Assembly (NCBI GenBank): GCA_946886565.1
Contig: CAMPIX010000005.1
Coordinates: 1-64,000, forward strand
Source: an uncultured Altererythrobacter sp.
GTDB taxonomy: Bacteria; Pseudomonadota; Alphaproteobacteria; Sphingomonadales; Sphingomonadaceae
Length of the DNA: 64,000 bases
Direction: 5' to 3'
Positions 1-9,001 of the stretch are shown here, piece by piece. Position 1 is the stretch's first letter. The number at the start of each line of letters is the position of its first letter. Below the pieces are notes generated by a model, which saw only the letters and a list, made by a program, of their open reading frames with translations, was not told where the DNA came from and made no database searches. Both the position numbers and the translations under genes were made by a program.

Positions 1-28
1 GGGATGGGGCGGGGTTGGCTTGCACGGT

Positions 29-1237
29 CTAGTTGCGATCCATCGCGGCGAACGCCCGATCGAGGTCGGCGATCAGGTCGTCCGTATCTTCTAGCCCGAT
101 CGAGAGGCGGATGGCCAGCCGGTCGTCGGGCGCGAGGCCTTGCGGCGGCCAGGCGGTGGCGCTGCGGATCGGTGCGGGGTCGATCGGGAGCGCCAGGCTC
201 TCGTAGCCGCCCCAGCTGTAGCCGATCCCGAACAGCGTGAGCGCATCGACGAAGCGCGCGCGCGCAGTCTCGTCGCGGCCCGCGAGTACGAAGCTGAACA
301 GCCCGCAGCCGCCGATGAAGTCGCGCCGCCAGAGCTCGTGGCCCGGCGCGTCCGGCAGCATGGGGCAGAGCACTTGCGCCACCTCGGGCCGCGCGGCGAG
401 CCATTCGGCCAGCGCGAGCGCGGTCGCACCCGATTTTTCGAGCCGCACGCCCATCGTGCGCAAGCCCCGCAGCGCGAGCGCGGCGTCGTCGGGCGAGACC
501 ACCTGGCCGAGCCCCTGCGCGGTCTGGCGCAGGCGGCGATACCAGCGCTCGCCCGCGCTCGCCGCGCCCATCATCAGGTCCGAATGTCCGCCGACGTGCT
601 TGGTCAGGCTCGTGATCGCGATATCGCAGCCGCGCTCGAGCGCGGGGAAGCCGAGCGGCGAGGCCCAAGTGTTGTCGATAAGACTTACCGCGCCGTGTTC
701 GCGCGCGATCGCGGCGAGCGCGGGGACGTCGCACACTTCCATCGTCAGGCTGCCCGGGCTTTCGAGCAGCACGGCCCTGGTCCGCTCGCAGAACTGCGTC
801 GCGAAATGGTCGAGGTCGAGCGGATCGAAGAACCGCGCCTCGACCCCGAGCCGCTTGAGCAGGCCCTGCGCCATGATCCGGCTCGGTTCGTACGCGTTGT
901 CGGTCACCAGCAGCACGTCGCCCGGCGTCAAGACCGCGAGCAGCGCGCCCGCGATCGCGGCCACCCCGCTCGGATAGAGCACGGTGCCCGCCGCGCCCGG
1001 CTCGAGTTCGGTCAGCGCTTCGGCCAGCGCCCACTGGGTCGGCGCACCGCGGCGGCCGTAGAAGAAGCGCCCGTCCTCGTTGGTCTTGCCGCCTGCCTTC
1101 AATGCCGCGGTGTCGGGATAGAGATGCGTGCTCGCGCGCCAGACGGGCGGATTGACCACCGGCCCGGTCCACTCCTCGCGCCGGCCCACGCCGACGAGGC
1201 GCGTGTTCGCGCCCTTTCCGTCGCCCGATGCGCTCAT
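29..1237 (-). CDS. metC: cystathionine beta-lyase, PLP-dependent
   Basis: Predicted 402-residue Cys/Met-metabolism PLP enzyme that cleaves cystathionine to homocysteine, pyruvate and ammonia in the cytosol. The segment TSLTKHVGGHSD carries the PLP-binding lysine, and the N-terminal half has the family motifs YGRRGAPTQWALAEAL and LYPSGVAAI. Length matches the family. A longer reading frame exists, but the ATG at 1237 is preferred because it overlaps the stop of the upstream sulfurtransferase gene as ATGA, which implies translational coupling. Sitting next to mercaptopyruvate sulfurtransferase supports a role in sulfur amino acid metabolism. Other members of the family (cystathionine gamma-synthase or gamma-lyase) are less likely, but substrate choice cannot be read from sequence alone. 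Confidence 0.88.
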   Translation of the reverse strand: MSASGDGKGANTRLVGVGRREEWTGPVVNPPVWRASTHLYPDTAALKAGGKTNEDGRFFYGRRGAPTQWALAEALTELEPGAAGTVLYPSGVAAIAGALLAVLTPGDVLLVTDNAYEPSRIMAQGLLKRLGVEARFFDPLDLDHFATQFCERTRAVLLESPGSLTMEVCDVPALAAIAREHGAVSLIDNTWASPLGFPALERGCDIAITSLTKHVGGHSDLMMGAASAGERWYRRLRQTAQGLGQVVSPDDAALALRGLRTMGVRLEKSGATALALAEWLAARPEVAQVLCPMLPDAPGHELWRRDFIGGCGLFSFVLAGRDETARARFVDALTLFGIGYSWGGYESLALPIDPAPIRSATAWPPQGLAPDDRLAIRLSIGLEDTDDLIADLDRAFAAMDRN

Positions 1238-2076
1238 CGGGCGGGCCCCGTTTCCTTCGGCGTCGCCGGGTCGGCGCCCCATTCGCTCCAGCTTCCGTCG
1301 TAGAGCGCGCTGTCGTGCTTGCCGAGCAGTTCCAATGCGAACAACAGCACAGAGGCGGTGACGCCGCTTCCGCAGGTGGCGATCACGGGACGATCCAGGT
1401 CGATCCCTGCTTCCTCGAACGCGGCGCGCAATTCATCGCCGCGCTTGAAGGTGCCGTCGTCGCTCAGAACTGCGCGGTAGTGCAGGTGGCGCGAACCGGG
1501 AACGTGCCCTCCGGGCAGCCCGTGAACCGCATCCTCCTTCGCGCCGGTGAAACGCTCGGCGTCTCGCGCGTCGACGACCTGTTCTGCGCCACTGGCGATA
1601 TTGGCGAGCATGTCCGCCTTGCTCCGCACTCTCGCGGGGTTCGCTTCGTAGGCCGCGGCGGTCGAGCGCGTGTCGGGCCTGATCCCCGCCTCGACCGGAC
1701 GCCCTTCGGCCCGCCATTTCGCAAGCCCACCGTCGAGCACCGCGACATCGCGCCATCCGAACATGCGGAACACGAACCACGCGCGTGCCGAGGTCCGCAG
1801 CGCGCTGTCGTCGTAAAGCACCACGCGGCCGCCGTCCGCCACCCCCAGCGCGGCCAGGCGCTCTGCGAACTGCTCGGCGTTCGGCAGCGCGGCGGGGACC
1901 GGCGAGGTCGGATCGTTCAGCGAACCGAGATCGAGAAAGCGCGCCCCGGGAATATGCCCCTCGGAGAACTCCGCCGCGGGATCGCGGCCTGCGCTCGCGA
2001 GATGCTTGGTGGCGTCGAGCACGGTTACAGTGGCGAGATTGTCCGCCAGCCAGTCGGTCGAAACGAGCATGTCCAT
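1234..2076 (-). CDS. sseA: 3-mercaptopyruvate sulfurtransferase (two rhodanese domains)
   Basis: 280-residue sulfurtransferase with tandem rhodanese domains. The first, inactive domain opens with VSTDWLADNL and contains GHIPGARFLDL. The second contains GHVPGSRHLHY and the active loop CGSGVTAS near residue 235, the CGSGVTA type typical of mercaptopyruvate rather than thiosulfate sulfurtransferases. It moves sulfur from 3-mercaptopyruvate to thiol acceptors or cyanide. The gene is second in a probable minus-strand operon (2104-3276, this gene, metC), with a 27-bp gap upstream and an ATGA overlap downstream. The start is ATG 2076; a second in-frame ATG two codons later is equally possible. Confidence 0.92.
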   Translation of the reverse strand: MDMLVSTDWLADNLATVTVLDATKHLASAGRDPAAEFSEGHIPGARFLDLGSLNDPTSPVPAALPNAEQFAERLAALGVADGGRVVLYDDSALRTSARAWFVFRMFGWRDVAVLDGGLAKWRAEGRPVEAGIRPDTRSTAAAYEANPARVRSKADMLANIASGAEQVVDARDAERFTGAKEDAVHGLPGGHVPGSRHLHYRAVLSDDGTFKRGDELRAAFEEAGIDLDRPVIATCGSGVTASVLLFALELLGKHDSALYDGSWSEWGADPATPKETGPAR

Positions 2077-2103
2077 GCCGGACGGGTAGCCGGGCGAGCG
2101 GCT

Positions 2104-3276
2104 CTAGTCGAGCGGGCGCATTCCGATGGCGCTGTAGCTTTGCGGCATTTCATCGAGACGGAACGGCTGCAGATTGCCGCCCTGCCGATCGGGCAACTGG
2201 CCGACGAGGAAGGTCCGTGCGACGGGGGCCTTGCCCTTTGCTTCCAGGCGCAGCCGCAGCAGCGGAATGTAAACGGTCGCGCTGCCCTGCCTGATCGCGC
2301 GCACCTGCTGCAGCGGCAAGCGGACGTCGCCCTCGACCTCGATCGTCTCGCCGGCCGCCAGGGTTGCAACGGTTTGCATCGGCGCCAGCGGCGCCGCCGG
2401 ATCGGCGAGTTGCTCGGCAATCGGTGCGGAGCCGTGGGCGGTGACGAGGTCGGCCTCTATCGCGAGGCCTTCCCACTGCTCGCCGCTGCGGTTCTCGAGC
2501 ACCACGCGATAGGCGAACGTCGCGTTCATCAGGCTGCGGCTGAAGCGCACCGGCCGCGCGGCAAGCGAGACGCCGTCTGCCTTCGTCGCGAATGCGGGTT
2601 GCGGCTGCGGCTTCGGCTTCGGTTTCGGGGGTGGCGGAGGCGCTTGGGGCCCGGCGCCCGGCTTCGGTTCGCGACGCGCTAGCGGCGGTTCGACCACCGG
2701 GACAGGCGTCAGTTCCTCGCGCCGGCGCAGGAACCAGTACCCGGCTCCCGCCGCGGCAAGCGCGGCGACCAGCGCCGCCAGCCAGGGGACGAGAGCGCCG
2801 CTCTCGTCGGGCCAAGCGGCCGCGGGCGCGGCCGGAACCGTCGTCGCGGCGGGCGGCGTGGAATCGAACGATGTTGCAGCGTTCGCGGGCGCGGTTTCGG
2901 TCGCCGCATCGGCCGTTGGAGCGGTCGTTTCGACCTGTTCCTGTCCTGCGGGCTGCGGCGTGCGTGCGGCAGGCTCGTCGCGCTGCGTGGCCGTCGGTTG
3001 CGGCCGCGGCGCCGGCTCGGGCGGGGGCAGTTCCAGGGGGATGCGCACCGTCGGCTGTGGGGTAGGGCGCGGGGTGGGGCGCTCCGTCGGGACGGCGCGC
3101 GGTGTCGTTTGCACGGGCGCGTCGGGATCGACCGGCCCCTCGACCGGCGGCGCGGTGCTCTCGTCCGGATCGGGCGGAAGCTGGAAATCGCTGAGCGAAC
3201 CCTGCTGCTGCGCGTGCGCGGGGGCAACCAGCACGAGGGCCAGCGCGGCGAGCGAAACTGATGTGCGAACGTGCAT
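2104..3276 (-). CDS. exported proline-rich membrane-anchored protein, function unknown
   Basis: 390-residue protein I do not recognise. Residues 1-22 form a clear signal peptide ending APAHA before QQQ. Next comes a long Pro/Thr/Ala-rich low-complexity stretch with repeated P-T-P, then one membrane segment (LVPWLAALVAALAAAGAGYW, near residue 180) followed by the positive stop RRREE. After a second Pro/Lys-rich linker is a folded C-terminal domain of about 150 residues rich in beta-type sequence. The ATG at 3276 is chosen because it begins the signal peptide; the longer frame upstream runs into queF on the other strand. It heads the sseA-metC operon and diverges from queF. It may be a cell-envelope anchor, but no function is claimed. 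Confidence 0.75.
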   Translation of the reverse strand: MHVRTSVSLAALALVLVAPAHAQQQGSLSDFQLPPDPDESTAPPVEGPVDPDAPVQTTPRAVPTERPTPRPTPQPTVRIPLELPPPEPAPRPQPTATQRDEPAARTPQPAGQEQVETTAPTADAATETAPANAATSFDSTPPAATTVPAAPAAAWPDESGALVPWLAALVAALAAAGAGYWFLRRREELTPVPVVEPPLARREPKPGAGPQAPPPPPKPKPKPQPQPAFATKADGVSLAARPVRFSRSLMNATFAYRVVLENRSGEQWEGLAIEADLVTAHGSAPIAEQLADPAAPLAPMQTVATLAAGETIEVEGDVRLPLQQVRAIRQGSATVYIPLLRLRLEAKGKAPVARTFLVGQLPDRQGGNLQPFRLDEMPQSYSAIGMRPLD

Positions 3277-3383
3277 ATATCCCGAAGGCGATTCCGAAGG
3301 CCGGGGCGCGCTGAATAGGCTCTGAACTGCGAAGTGCAATCCCGCGGGTTGTGCGGCGCGCGCGATAGGGGCACATGCGCGGC

Positions 3384-3838
3384 ATGAGCGACACACCCAA
3401 CACGCTGCATCTCGGGCAGGCGAGTCCGTTGCCCGAGTCTCCCGAAGAGGCGCAGCTCGACTATGTGCCGAACCCGCGCGAGGGTGCGCTCTACCTCGTG
3501 CGGTTCGCGGCGCCCGAATTCACCTCGCTGTGCCCGGTGACCGGCCAGCCCGATTTCGCGCATCTGGTGATCGATTACGCTCCGGGTGCGACAATCGTCG
3601 AATCGAAGAGCCTGAAGCTGTTCCTCGGCGCGTTCCGCAACCATTGCGGGTTTCACGAGGACGTGACCGTCGGCATCGGCCAGCGCCTCACGGCCGAGAT
3701 GAAGCCCAGGTGGCTACGCATCGGCGGCTACTGGTACCCGCGCGGCGGCATCCCGATCGACGTCTTCTGGCAGAGCGGCGCGCCGCCGGCGGACCTGTGG
3801 GTGCCCGAGCAGGGCGTCGCCAGCTACCGTGGCCGTGG

Positions 3839-3842
<4 letters not shown>
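3384..3842 (+). CDS. queF: NADPH-dependent preQ0 reductase (QueF, short type)
   Basis: 152-residue cytosolic enzyme reducing 7-cyano-7-deazaguanine (preQ0) to preQ1 in queuosine biosynthesis. The catalytic cysteine lies in [11 protein letters not shown], the QueF motif is [15 protein letters not shown], and the substrate region HEDVTVGI follows. Length fits the unimodular YkvM-type family. ATG 3384 gives the usual short N-terminus MSDTPN; ATG 3375 three codons earlier is also possible, with GGGG nearby. Its TGA overlaps the fumC start by ATGA, so the two are probably translated together. No other queuosine genes are in the window. Confidence 0.93.
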
Positions 3843-5221
<1,379 letters not shown>

Positions 5222-5231
5222 AGCACTCTCC

Positions 5232-5310
5232 GAGCCCCCGCGAAGGCGGGGGTCTCCAGGCCACCTGGTCGTCCTTCGATTGCCCGAGGCCTCCGCCTTC
5301 GCGGGGGCTC
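5232..5310. repeat. large palindrome, family E (18-bp perfect arms)
   Basis: Arms 5232-5249 and 5293-5310 are perfect reverse complements. Each arm also contains the smaller palindrome CCCCCGC-GAAG-GCGGGG or part of it. The same core recurs at 48968-48998 and 49307-49337. It lies between the convergent fumC and tRNA-Thr genes, where its RNA hairpin could end transcription from both sides, although no U-run is present. It looks like a short dispersed non-autonomous repeat. Confidence 0.8.
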
Positions 5311-5327
5311 GTGCCGCATCAAGAAAC

Positions 5328-5403
<76 letters not shown>

Positions 5404-5455
5404 CTCCCGCCCTCAAGCAGCGAAGCGATAGGGCAACAAGAAACTCGCCCATGCT

Positions 5456-6394
5456 TCAAAGCGCGCCGAAGGTCCAGCCTTCGGTGCGGGCGATCTCCGG
5501 CGTCAGGCCGCGCGGCCGCCAGCGGGCCGGATCGTGGGCGACCTCGCGCAGCCAGGCGGCGGCGAGCAGCGCGTCGCTCGTGTGGTCGTCGATCGGGCCG
5601 CTACCGCCGATCCCGGGCGAACCCAATGCTGCAAGCGCTCCGTTCAATGCCTCGTAGCTGCGCATCTTGCTTGTCGATGGGCGGCGCGCTGCTTCCAGCG
5701 CGGCGAGACTGGTGTAGATTTCGATCAGCACCGAACCGCTGGCAGGCAGCGGATCGACCGGCCAGACCGGCAGATGTCCGCGCAGCCGGTGCAGCACGCG
5801 CATTCCGGTCAGGCTCGACTTGCCGACCTGCGCCGCGCCGATGAGATTGAAGTTGGAGTAAGGTTTACATCCCTGCACCGCCTGCGCGTGCTCGGTGACG
5901 CGGAACCGCCCGCGGCCATGTGCCGCGCCGTCACAGCGGAAATGCGCGCCTTCGCGCCCGCCGTGGCGGCGGAAATAGGGGGCGAACGCAGGATGATCGA
6001 CGAAGCTGCCGGCGCCGAGGTGCGGGTCGCCGGAACTGACCTCGTCGATCATCGCCCACAGCGCGCGGGCGTCGTCCGGACCGTTGCCAAGCTCGGGAAA
6101 AAACGCGCCACAATCCACGAACGGCAACGAGATTCCGAGATCGAGCCCGACCAGCGTATCGCGCGGCAAGTCGTCGCGCAGCAGCGCCAGGACCTCCTCG
6201 CGCGACCAGCCGCGCCCCGGGTCGATCAGCACCGGCGGCCCGCCCTCAGCCACCGCCAGCGCGAGCGCGATCCCCCTGTGCCGCTCGCCCGCCGCACCCG
6301 ACCAGTCGATCGCGAGGAAGTGCCGGAAGCGTCCTTCGAGACGGCCTCTGCCTACGGCTTCGGCCTCCTCAGGATGAGCGGTGTCATCCCTCAT
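5456..6394 (-). CDS. DUF429-like RNase H-fold protein
   Basis: 312-residue cytosolic protein. FLAIDWSGAAGE near the N-terminus and VGLDLGISLPF later resemble the acidic strands of DUF429/RNase H-fold proteins. Other conserved-looking stretches are GDPHLGAGSFVDHPAFAPYF, KPYSNFNLIGAAQVGKSS and a C-terminal DDHTSDALLAAAWL, whose aspartates could complete an acidic site. Enzymatic activity is inferred, not shown. The only usable in-frame start near the conserved core is ATG 6394, which lies inside the palindromic repeat at 6333-6440, so roughly the first 20 residues are repeat-encoded. It starts 4 bp beyond the rarA stop and is probably co-transcribed with it. The family assignment is tentative. 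Confidence 0.72.
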   Translation of the reverse strand: MRDDTAHPEEAEAVGRGRLEGRFRHFLAIDWSGAAGERHRGIALALAVAEGGPPVLIDPGRGWSREEVLALLRDDLPRDTLVGLDLGISLPFVDCGAFFPELGNGPDDARALWAMIDEVSSGDPHLGAGSFVDHPAFAPYFRRHGGREGAHFRCDGAAHGRGRFRVTEHAQAVQGCKPYSNFNLIGAAQVGKSSLTGMRVLHRLRGHLPVWPVDPLPASGSVLIEIYTSLAALEAARRPSTSKMRSYEALNGALAALGSPGIGGSGPIDDHTSDALLAAAWLREVAHDPARWRPRGLTPEIARTEGWTFGAL

Positions 6395-6440
6395 TCGCTC
6401 ATCCTGAGGAGCGAGGACGCATGTCCGAGCGTCTCGAAGG
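6333..6440. repeat. palindromic element, family R1, copy 1
   Basis: Outer arms CCTTCGAGACG (6333-6343) and CGTCTCGAAGG (6430-6440) and inner arms 6365-6380 and 6396-6411 (16 bp) are all perfect inverted repeats. The same arrangement recurs at 25673-25794 and 30027-30135. Unlike those copies, this one is overlapped by coding sequence: the end of rarA and the start of the DUF429-like gene both lie in it. Confidence 0.88.
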
Positions 6441-7748
6441 GTCGCGCCGCAGCTTGTCCCAATACTCCATCCGCTTCGCCACCTCGCGCTCGAAGCCGCG
6501 CTCGACCGGGGCGTAGTATTCCTGTCGCTCCATCTCTTCCGGCCAGTAGTCGGCGCTCGAGAAGCCGCCTTCCGCATCGTGGTCGTAGGCGTAGTCCTTG
6601 CCATAGCCGATATCTTTCATCAGCCTGGTCGGCGCGTTGAGGATGCTCGGCGGCGGCATGAGGCTGCCGGTCTCCTTCGCGCTGCGCCAGGCGGTCTTTT
6701 GCGCCTTGTAGGCGGCGTTGCTCTTGGGCGCGGTGGCACAGTAGAGGCACGCCTGGACGATCGCGAGCTCGCCTTCGGGGCTGCCGAGAAAATCGTAGGC
6801 GTCCTTCGCCGCGAGGCACTGGACGAGCGCCTGCGGGTCGGCGAGGCCGATATCCTCGACTGCTGCGCGCACCAGGCGGCGCAGGACGAATAGCGGCTCC
6901 TCGCCCGCGACCAGCATTCGCGCGAGATAGTAGAGCGTGGCCTGCGGATCGGACCCGCGCAGCGATTTGTGCCACGCCGAAATCAGGTTGTAGTGCCCCT
7001 CGCGGTCCTTGTCGTACACCGCGACGCGGCGCTGGAGGAAGCTGCCGAGTTCGCCGGGGCCGAGCGGCTGCTCGATCTTCGCGGCGTAGAGCGTTTCGGC
7101 CTGGTTGAGCAGGAAGCGCCCGTCGCCATCGGCGCTCGCGATCAGCGCGGCGCGCGCGTCGGTGGTGAGGGGGAGGGGACCCTCCAGCGTTTCGGCCTTG
7201 TCGAGCAGCTTGCCGAGCGCGGCGGCGTCGAGCCGGTGGAGGATCAGCACTTGCGCGCGGCTGAGCAGCGCGGCGTTCAGTTCGAAGCTCGGGTTCTCGG
7301 TCGTAGCCCCGACCAGCGTCACCGTGCCGCGTTCGACGAAGGGCAGGAAGCCGTCCTGCTGCGCGCGGTTGAAGCGGTGAATCTCGTCCACGAACAGCAA
7401 GGTGCGCTGGCCCGCTTCGGCGGCTTTGTCCGCCTCGGCGAAGGCTTTCTTGAGGTCGGCGACGCCCGAGAACACCGCGCTGATCGCCACGAAGCGCATG
7501 CCCACCGCATCGGCGAGCAGGCGCGCGATGCTGGTCTTGCCAGTGCCGGGCGGGCCCCACAGGATCATGCTCGAGAGCTTGCCCGCCGCGACCATGCGCC
7601 CGATCGTGCCTTCGGGCCCGGTCAGGTGCTCCTGCCCGACGACCTCGTCGAGCGCCTGCGGCCGCAGCCGATCGGCGAGCGGCGCGTCGGCGCGCGGCTC
7701 GAGCGGGGCGGAGCGATCGGGAATCGTCTCGGGAAACAGGTCTGCCAT
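6399..7748 (-). CDS. rarA: replication-associated recombination AAA+ ATPase RarA (MgsA)
   Basis: 449-residue clamp-loader-like AAA+ ATPase acting at stalled replication forks. Walker A is GPPGTGKTSIA, Walker B is LFVDEIHRF, sensor 1 is LVGATTENPSF, and the C-terminal part carries the tetramerisation region MPPPSILNAPTRLMKDIGYG. The ATG at 7748 yields MADLFPET, the normal short N-terminus; the frame is open further upstream only as a shadow of padR. The last dozen or so codons are provided by the R1 palindrome at 6333-6440. It is divergent from padR with a 102-bp shared intergenic region. Confidence 0.95.
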   Translation of the reverse strand: MADLFPETIPDRSAPLEPRADAPLADRLRPQALDEVVGQEHLTGPEGTIGRMVAAGKLSSMILWGPPGTGKTSIARLLADAVGMRFVAISAVFSGVADLKKAFAEADKAAEAGQRTLLFVDEIHRFNRAQQDGFLPFVERGTVTLVGATTENPSFELNAALLSRAQVLILHRLDAAALGKLLDKAETLEGPLPLTTDARAALIASADGDGRFLLNQAETLYAAKIEQPLGPGELGSFLQRRVAVYDKDREGHYNLISAWHKSLRGSDPQATLYYLARMLVAGEEPLFVLRRLVRAAVEDIGLADPQALVQCLAAKDAYDFLGSPEGELAIVQACLYCATAPKSNAAYKAQKTAWRSAKETGSLMPPPSILNAPTRLMKDIGYGKDYAYDHDAEGGFSSADYWPEEMERQEYYAPVERGFEREVAKRMEYWDKLRRDPSRRSDMRPRSSG

Positions 7749-7811
7749 CGCCCGCGCTAGATAGGAAATCGCACGCGCCGCTGCGAGGCCTCTTGAATTT
7801 CGATAGCTCCA

Positions 7812-7831
7812 AGATATATCGTGAAATATCT
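7812..7831. promoter_or_regulatory. probable PadR operator
   Basis: AGATAT-(8 bp)-ATATCT is a perfect 6-bp inverted repeat with an 8-bp spacer in an AT-rich patch within otherwise GC-rich DNA. It lies 20-39 bp before the padR start. PadR-family repressors usually bind AT-rich dyads of this geometry at their own promoters, so autoregulation is likely. The divergent rarA promoter could also be affected. Confidence 0.6.
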
Positions 7832-7850
7832 GAAGAAAGGTACCCGGACC

Positions 7851-8486
7851 ATGCGAATCAACTGCAACTACGACGATGCGCGCCGCGAATGGCGGCGTGC
7901 GGGGCGGCGCTGGGCCGCGGCGTTCGGCTCGGACGGGCCGTTCGGACCGAAAGGTCCATTCGGCAACGACGGTCCGTTCGGTCCGGACGGGCCGTTCGGG
8001 GGCGGCGGCAATCGCGGCCGCCGGCGCGGGCGGATGTTCGGGCAGGGCGAGCTGCGGCTGGCGCTGCTCAAGCTCCTCGCCGACGAGCCGCGTCATGGCT
8101 ACGAGCTCATCAAGGCGATCGAGGAAATGACCGGCGGCGATTACGCACCGAGCCCCGGCGCGGTCTATCCCACGCTCCAGCTGCTCGCCGACGAGGGCAT
8201 GATCGAGGAGCGTGACGACGACACCCCGCGCAAGGCGTTCGCCGCGACCGAAGCCGGCCGCGCCGAGCTCGCCGACAAGGCCGACGAGGTCGAGGCGCTG
8301 TTCGTACGGCTCACCGCGCACGGCGAGCGCGAACAGCGCGGCCGCTCGCCGCACCTGTGGCGCGCGATGGGCAACCTCGCCAACGTGCTCAAGCACCGCG
8401 CCCGCGCGGGCAAGCTCGACCAGGCGACGATCGACGAGATCGTCGACATGATCGACGAGATGGCCAAGCGGATCGAACGGCTCTGA
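7851..8486 (+). CDS. PadR-family transcriptional repressor with Gly-Pro-Phe repeat N-terminus
   Basis: 211-residue regulator. After residue 60 the winged-helix PadR domain is clear (LRLALLKLLADEPRHGYELIKAIEEMTGGDYAPSPG in outline, then VYPTLQLLADEGMIEE). A C-terminal helical dimerisation region ends IDEIVDMIDEMAKRIERL. The N-terminal 55 residues are unusual: several GPFG units separated by polar residues, encoded by imperfect 12-15 bp repeats, then an Arg-rich NRGRRRGR segment. ATG 7851 is preferred over an upstream GTG at 7821 because the GTG lies within the putative operator. The ligand or target is unknown. Neighbours suggest no specific pathway. Confidence 0.88.
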   Translation: MRINCNYDDARREWRRAGRRWAAAFGSDGPFGPKGPFGNDGPFGPDGPFGGGGNRGRRRGRMFGQGELRLALLKLLADEPRHGYELIKAIEEMTGGDYAPSPGAVYPTLQLLADEGMIEERDDDTPRKAFAATEAGRAELADKADEVEALFVRLTAHGEREQRGRSPHLWRAMGNLANVLKHRARAGKLDQATIDEIVDMIDEMAKRIERL

Positions 8487-8583
8487 TCTCGCGCGCGACG
8501 GCCGATCCGGGCTCCGATTGCTGGCGCCGCGGCGGCAGGAGTGGTAGTCTCGCCGCCGGGTCGGCTGGAGAGGGGCTCGAACG

Positions 8584-9000
8584 ATGGTCGATGTTGTCAA
8601 CAAGACGCCGTGGCACCTGTGGGCGGTCGGCGTGCTGTCGCTGCTGTGGAACGCTTTCGGCTGCTATATCTACACGATGACCATGATGCGCGATCCCGCG
8701 CTGATGGCGCAGGCGCCGCCCGAGATGCGCGCGGCGATCGAATCGGCACCCGCCTGGGCCAACGCCTTCTGGGCGCTCGGCGTCTGGGCCGCGCTGCTCG
8801 GCTCGATCTTTCTGCTCCTGCGCCGCGCGTGGGCGGTTCCAGCGTTCGTGGTCTCGCTGATCGGCCTTGCCGGCACAGCGGTGTGGGAGGCCCGCGCAGG
8901 GGTGCCGATGAACGTGCCGCAGGCGGTGACGATCTGGGCGATCGCGCTGTTCCTGCTGTGGTACGCCTGGACCATGCGCAAGCGCTGCGTGCTGTGCTGA
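8584..9000 (+). CDS. four-helix inner-membrane protein, unknown function
   Basis: 138-residue protein with four predicted membrane helices (WAVGVLSLLWNAFGCYIY; FWALGVWAALLGSIFLLL; AVPAFVVSLIGLAGTAVW; AVTIWAIALFLLWYAW). A loop of about 25 residues (MRDPALMAQAPPEMRAAIES) separates the first two. It ends MRKRCVLC with two cysteines. The ribosome-binding site GGAGAGGGG lies about 10 bp before the ATG. It follows padR by 97 bp on the same strand and could be a PadR-controlled gene. It converges with the glycosyltransferase gene, one base separating the stops. I do not recognise a function. Confidence 0.8.
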   Translation: MVDVVNKTPWHLWAVGVLSLLWNAFGCYIYTMTMMRDPALMAQAPPEMRAAIESAPAWANAFWALGVWAALLGSIFLLLRRAWAVPAFVVSLIGLAGTAVWEARAGVPMNVPQAVTIWAIALFLLWYAWTMRKRCVLC

Positions 9001-9001
9001 G

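Noticed and set aside
1228..2682. Long plus-strand frame antisense to sseA and the 2104-3276 gene
   Set aside because: No motifs; it mirrors the real genes on the minus strand, as is common at this GC content.
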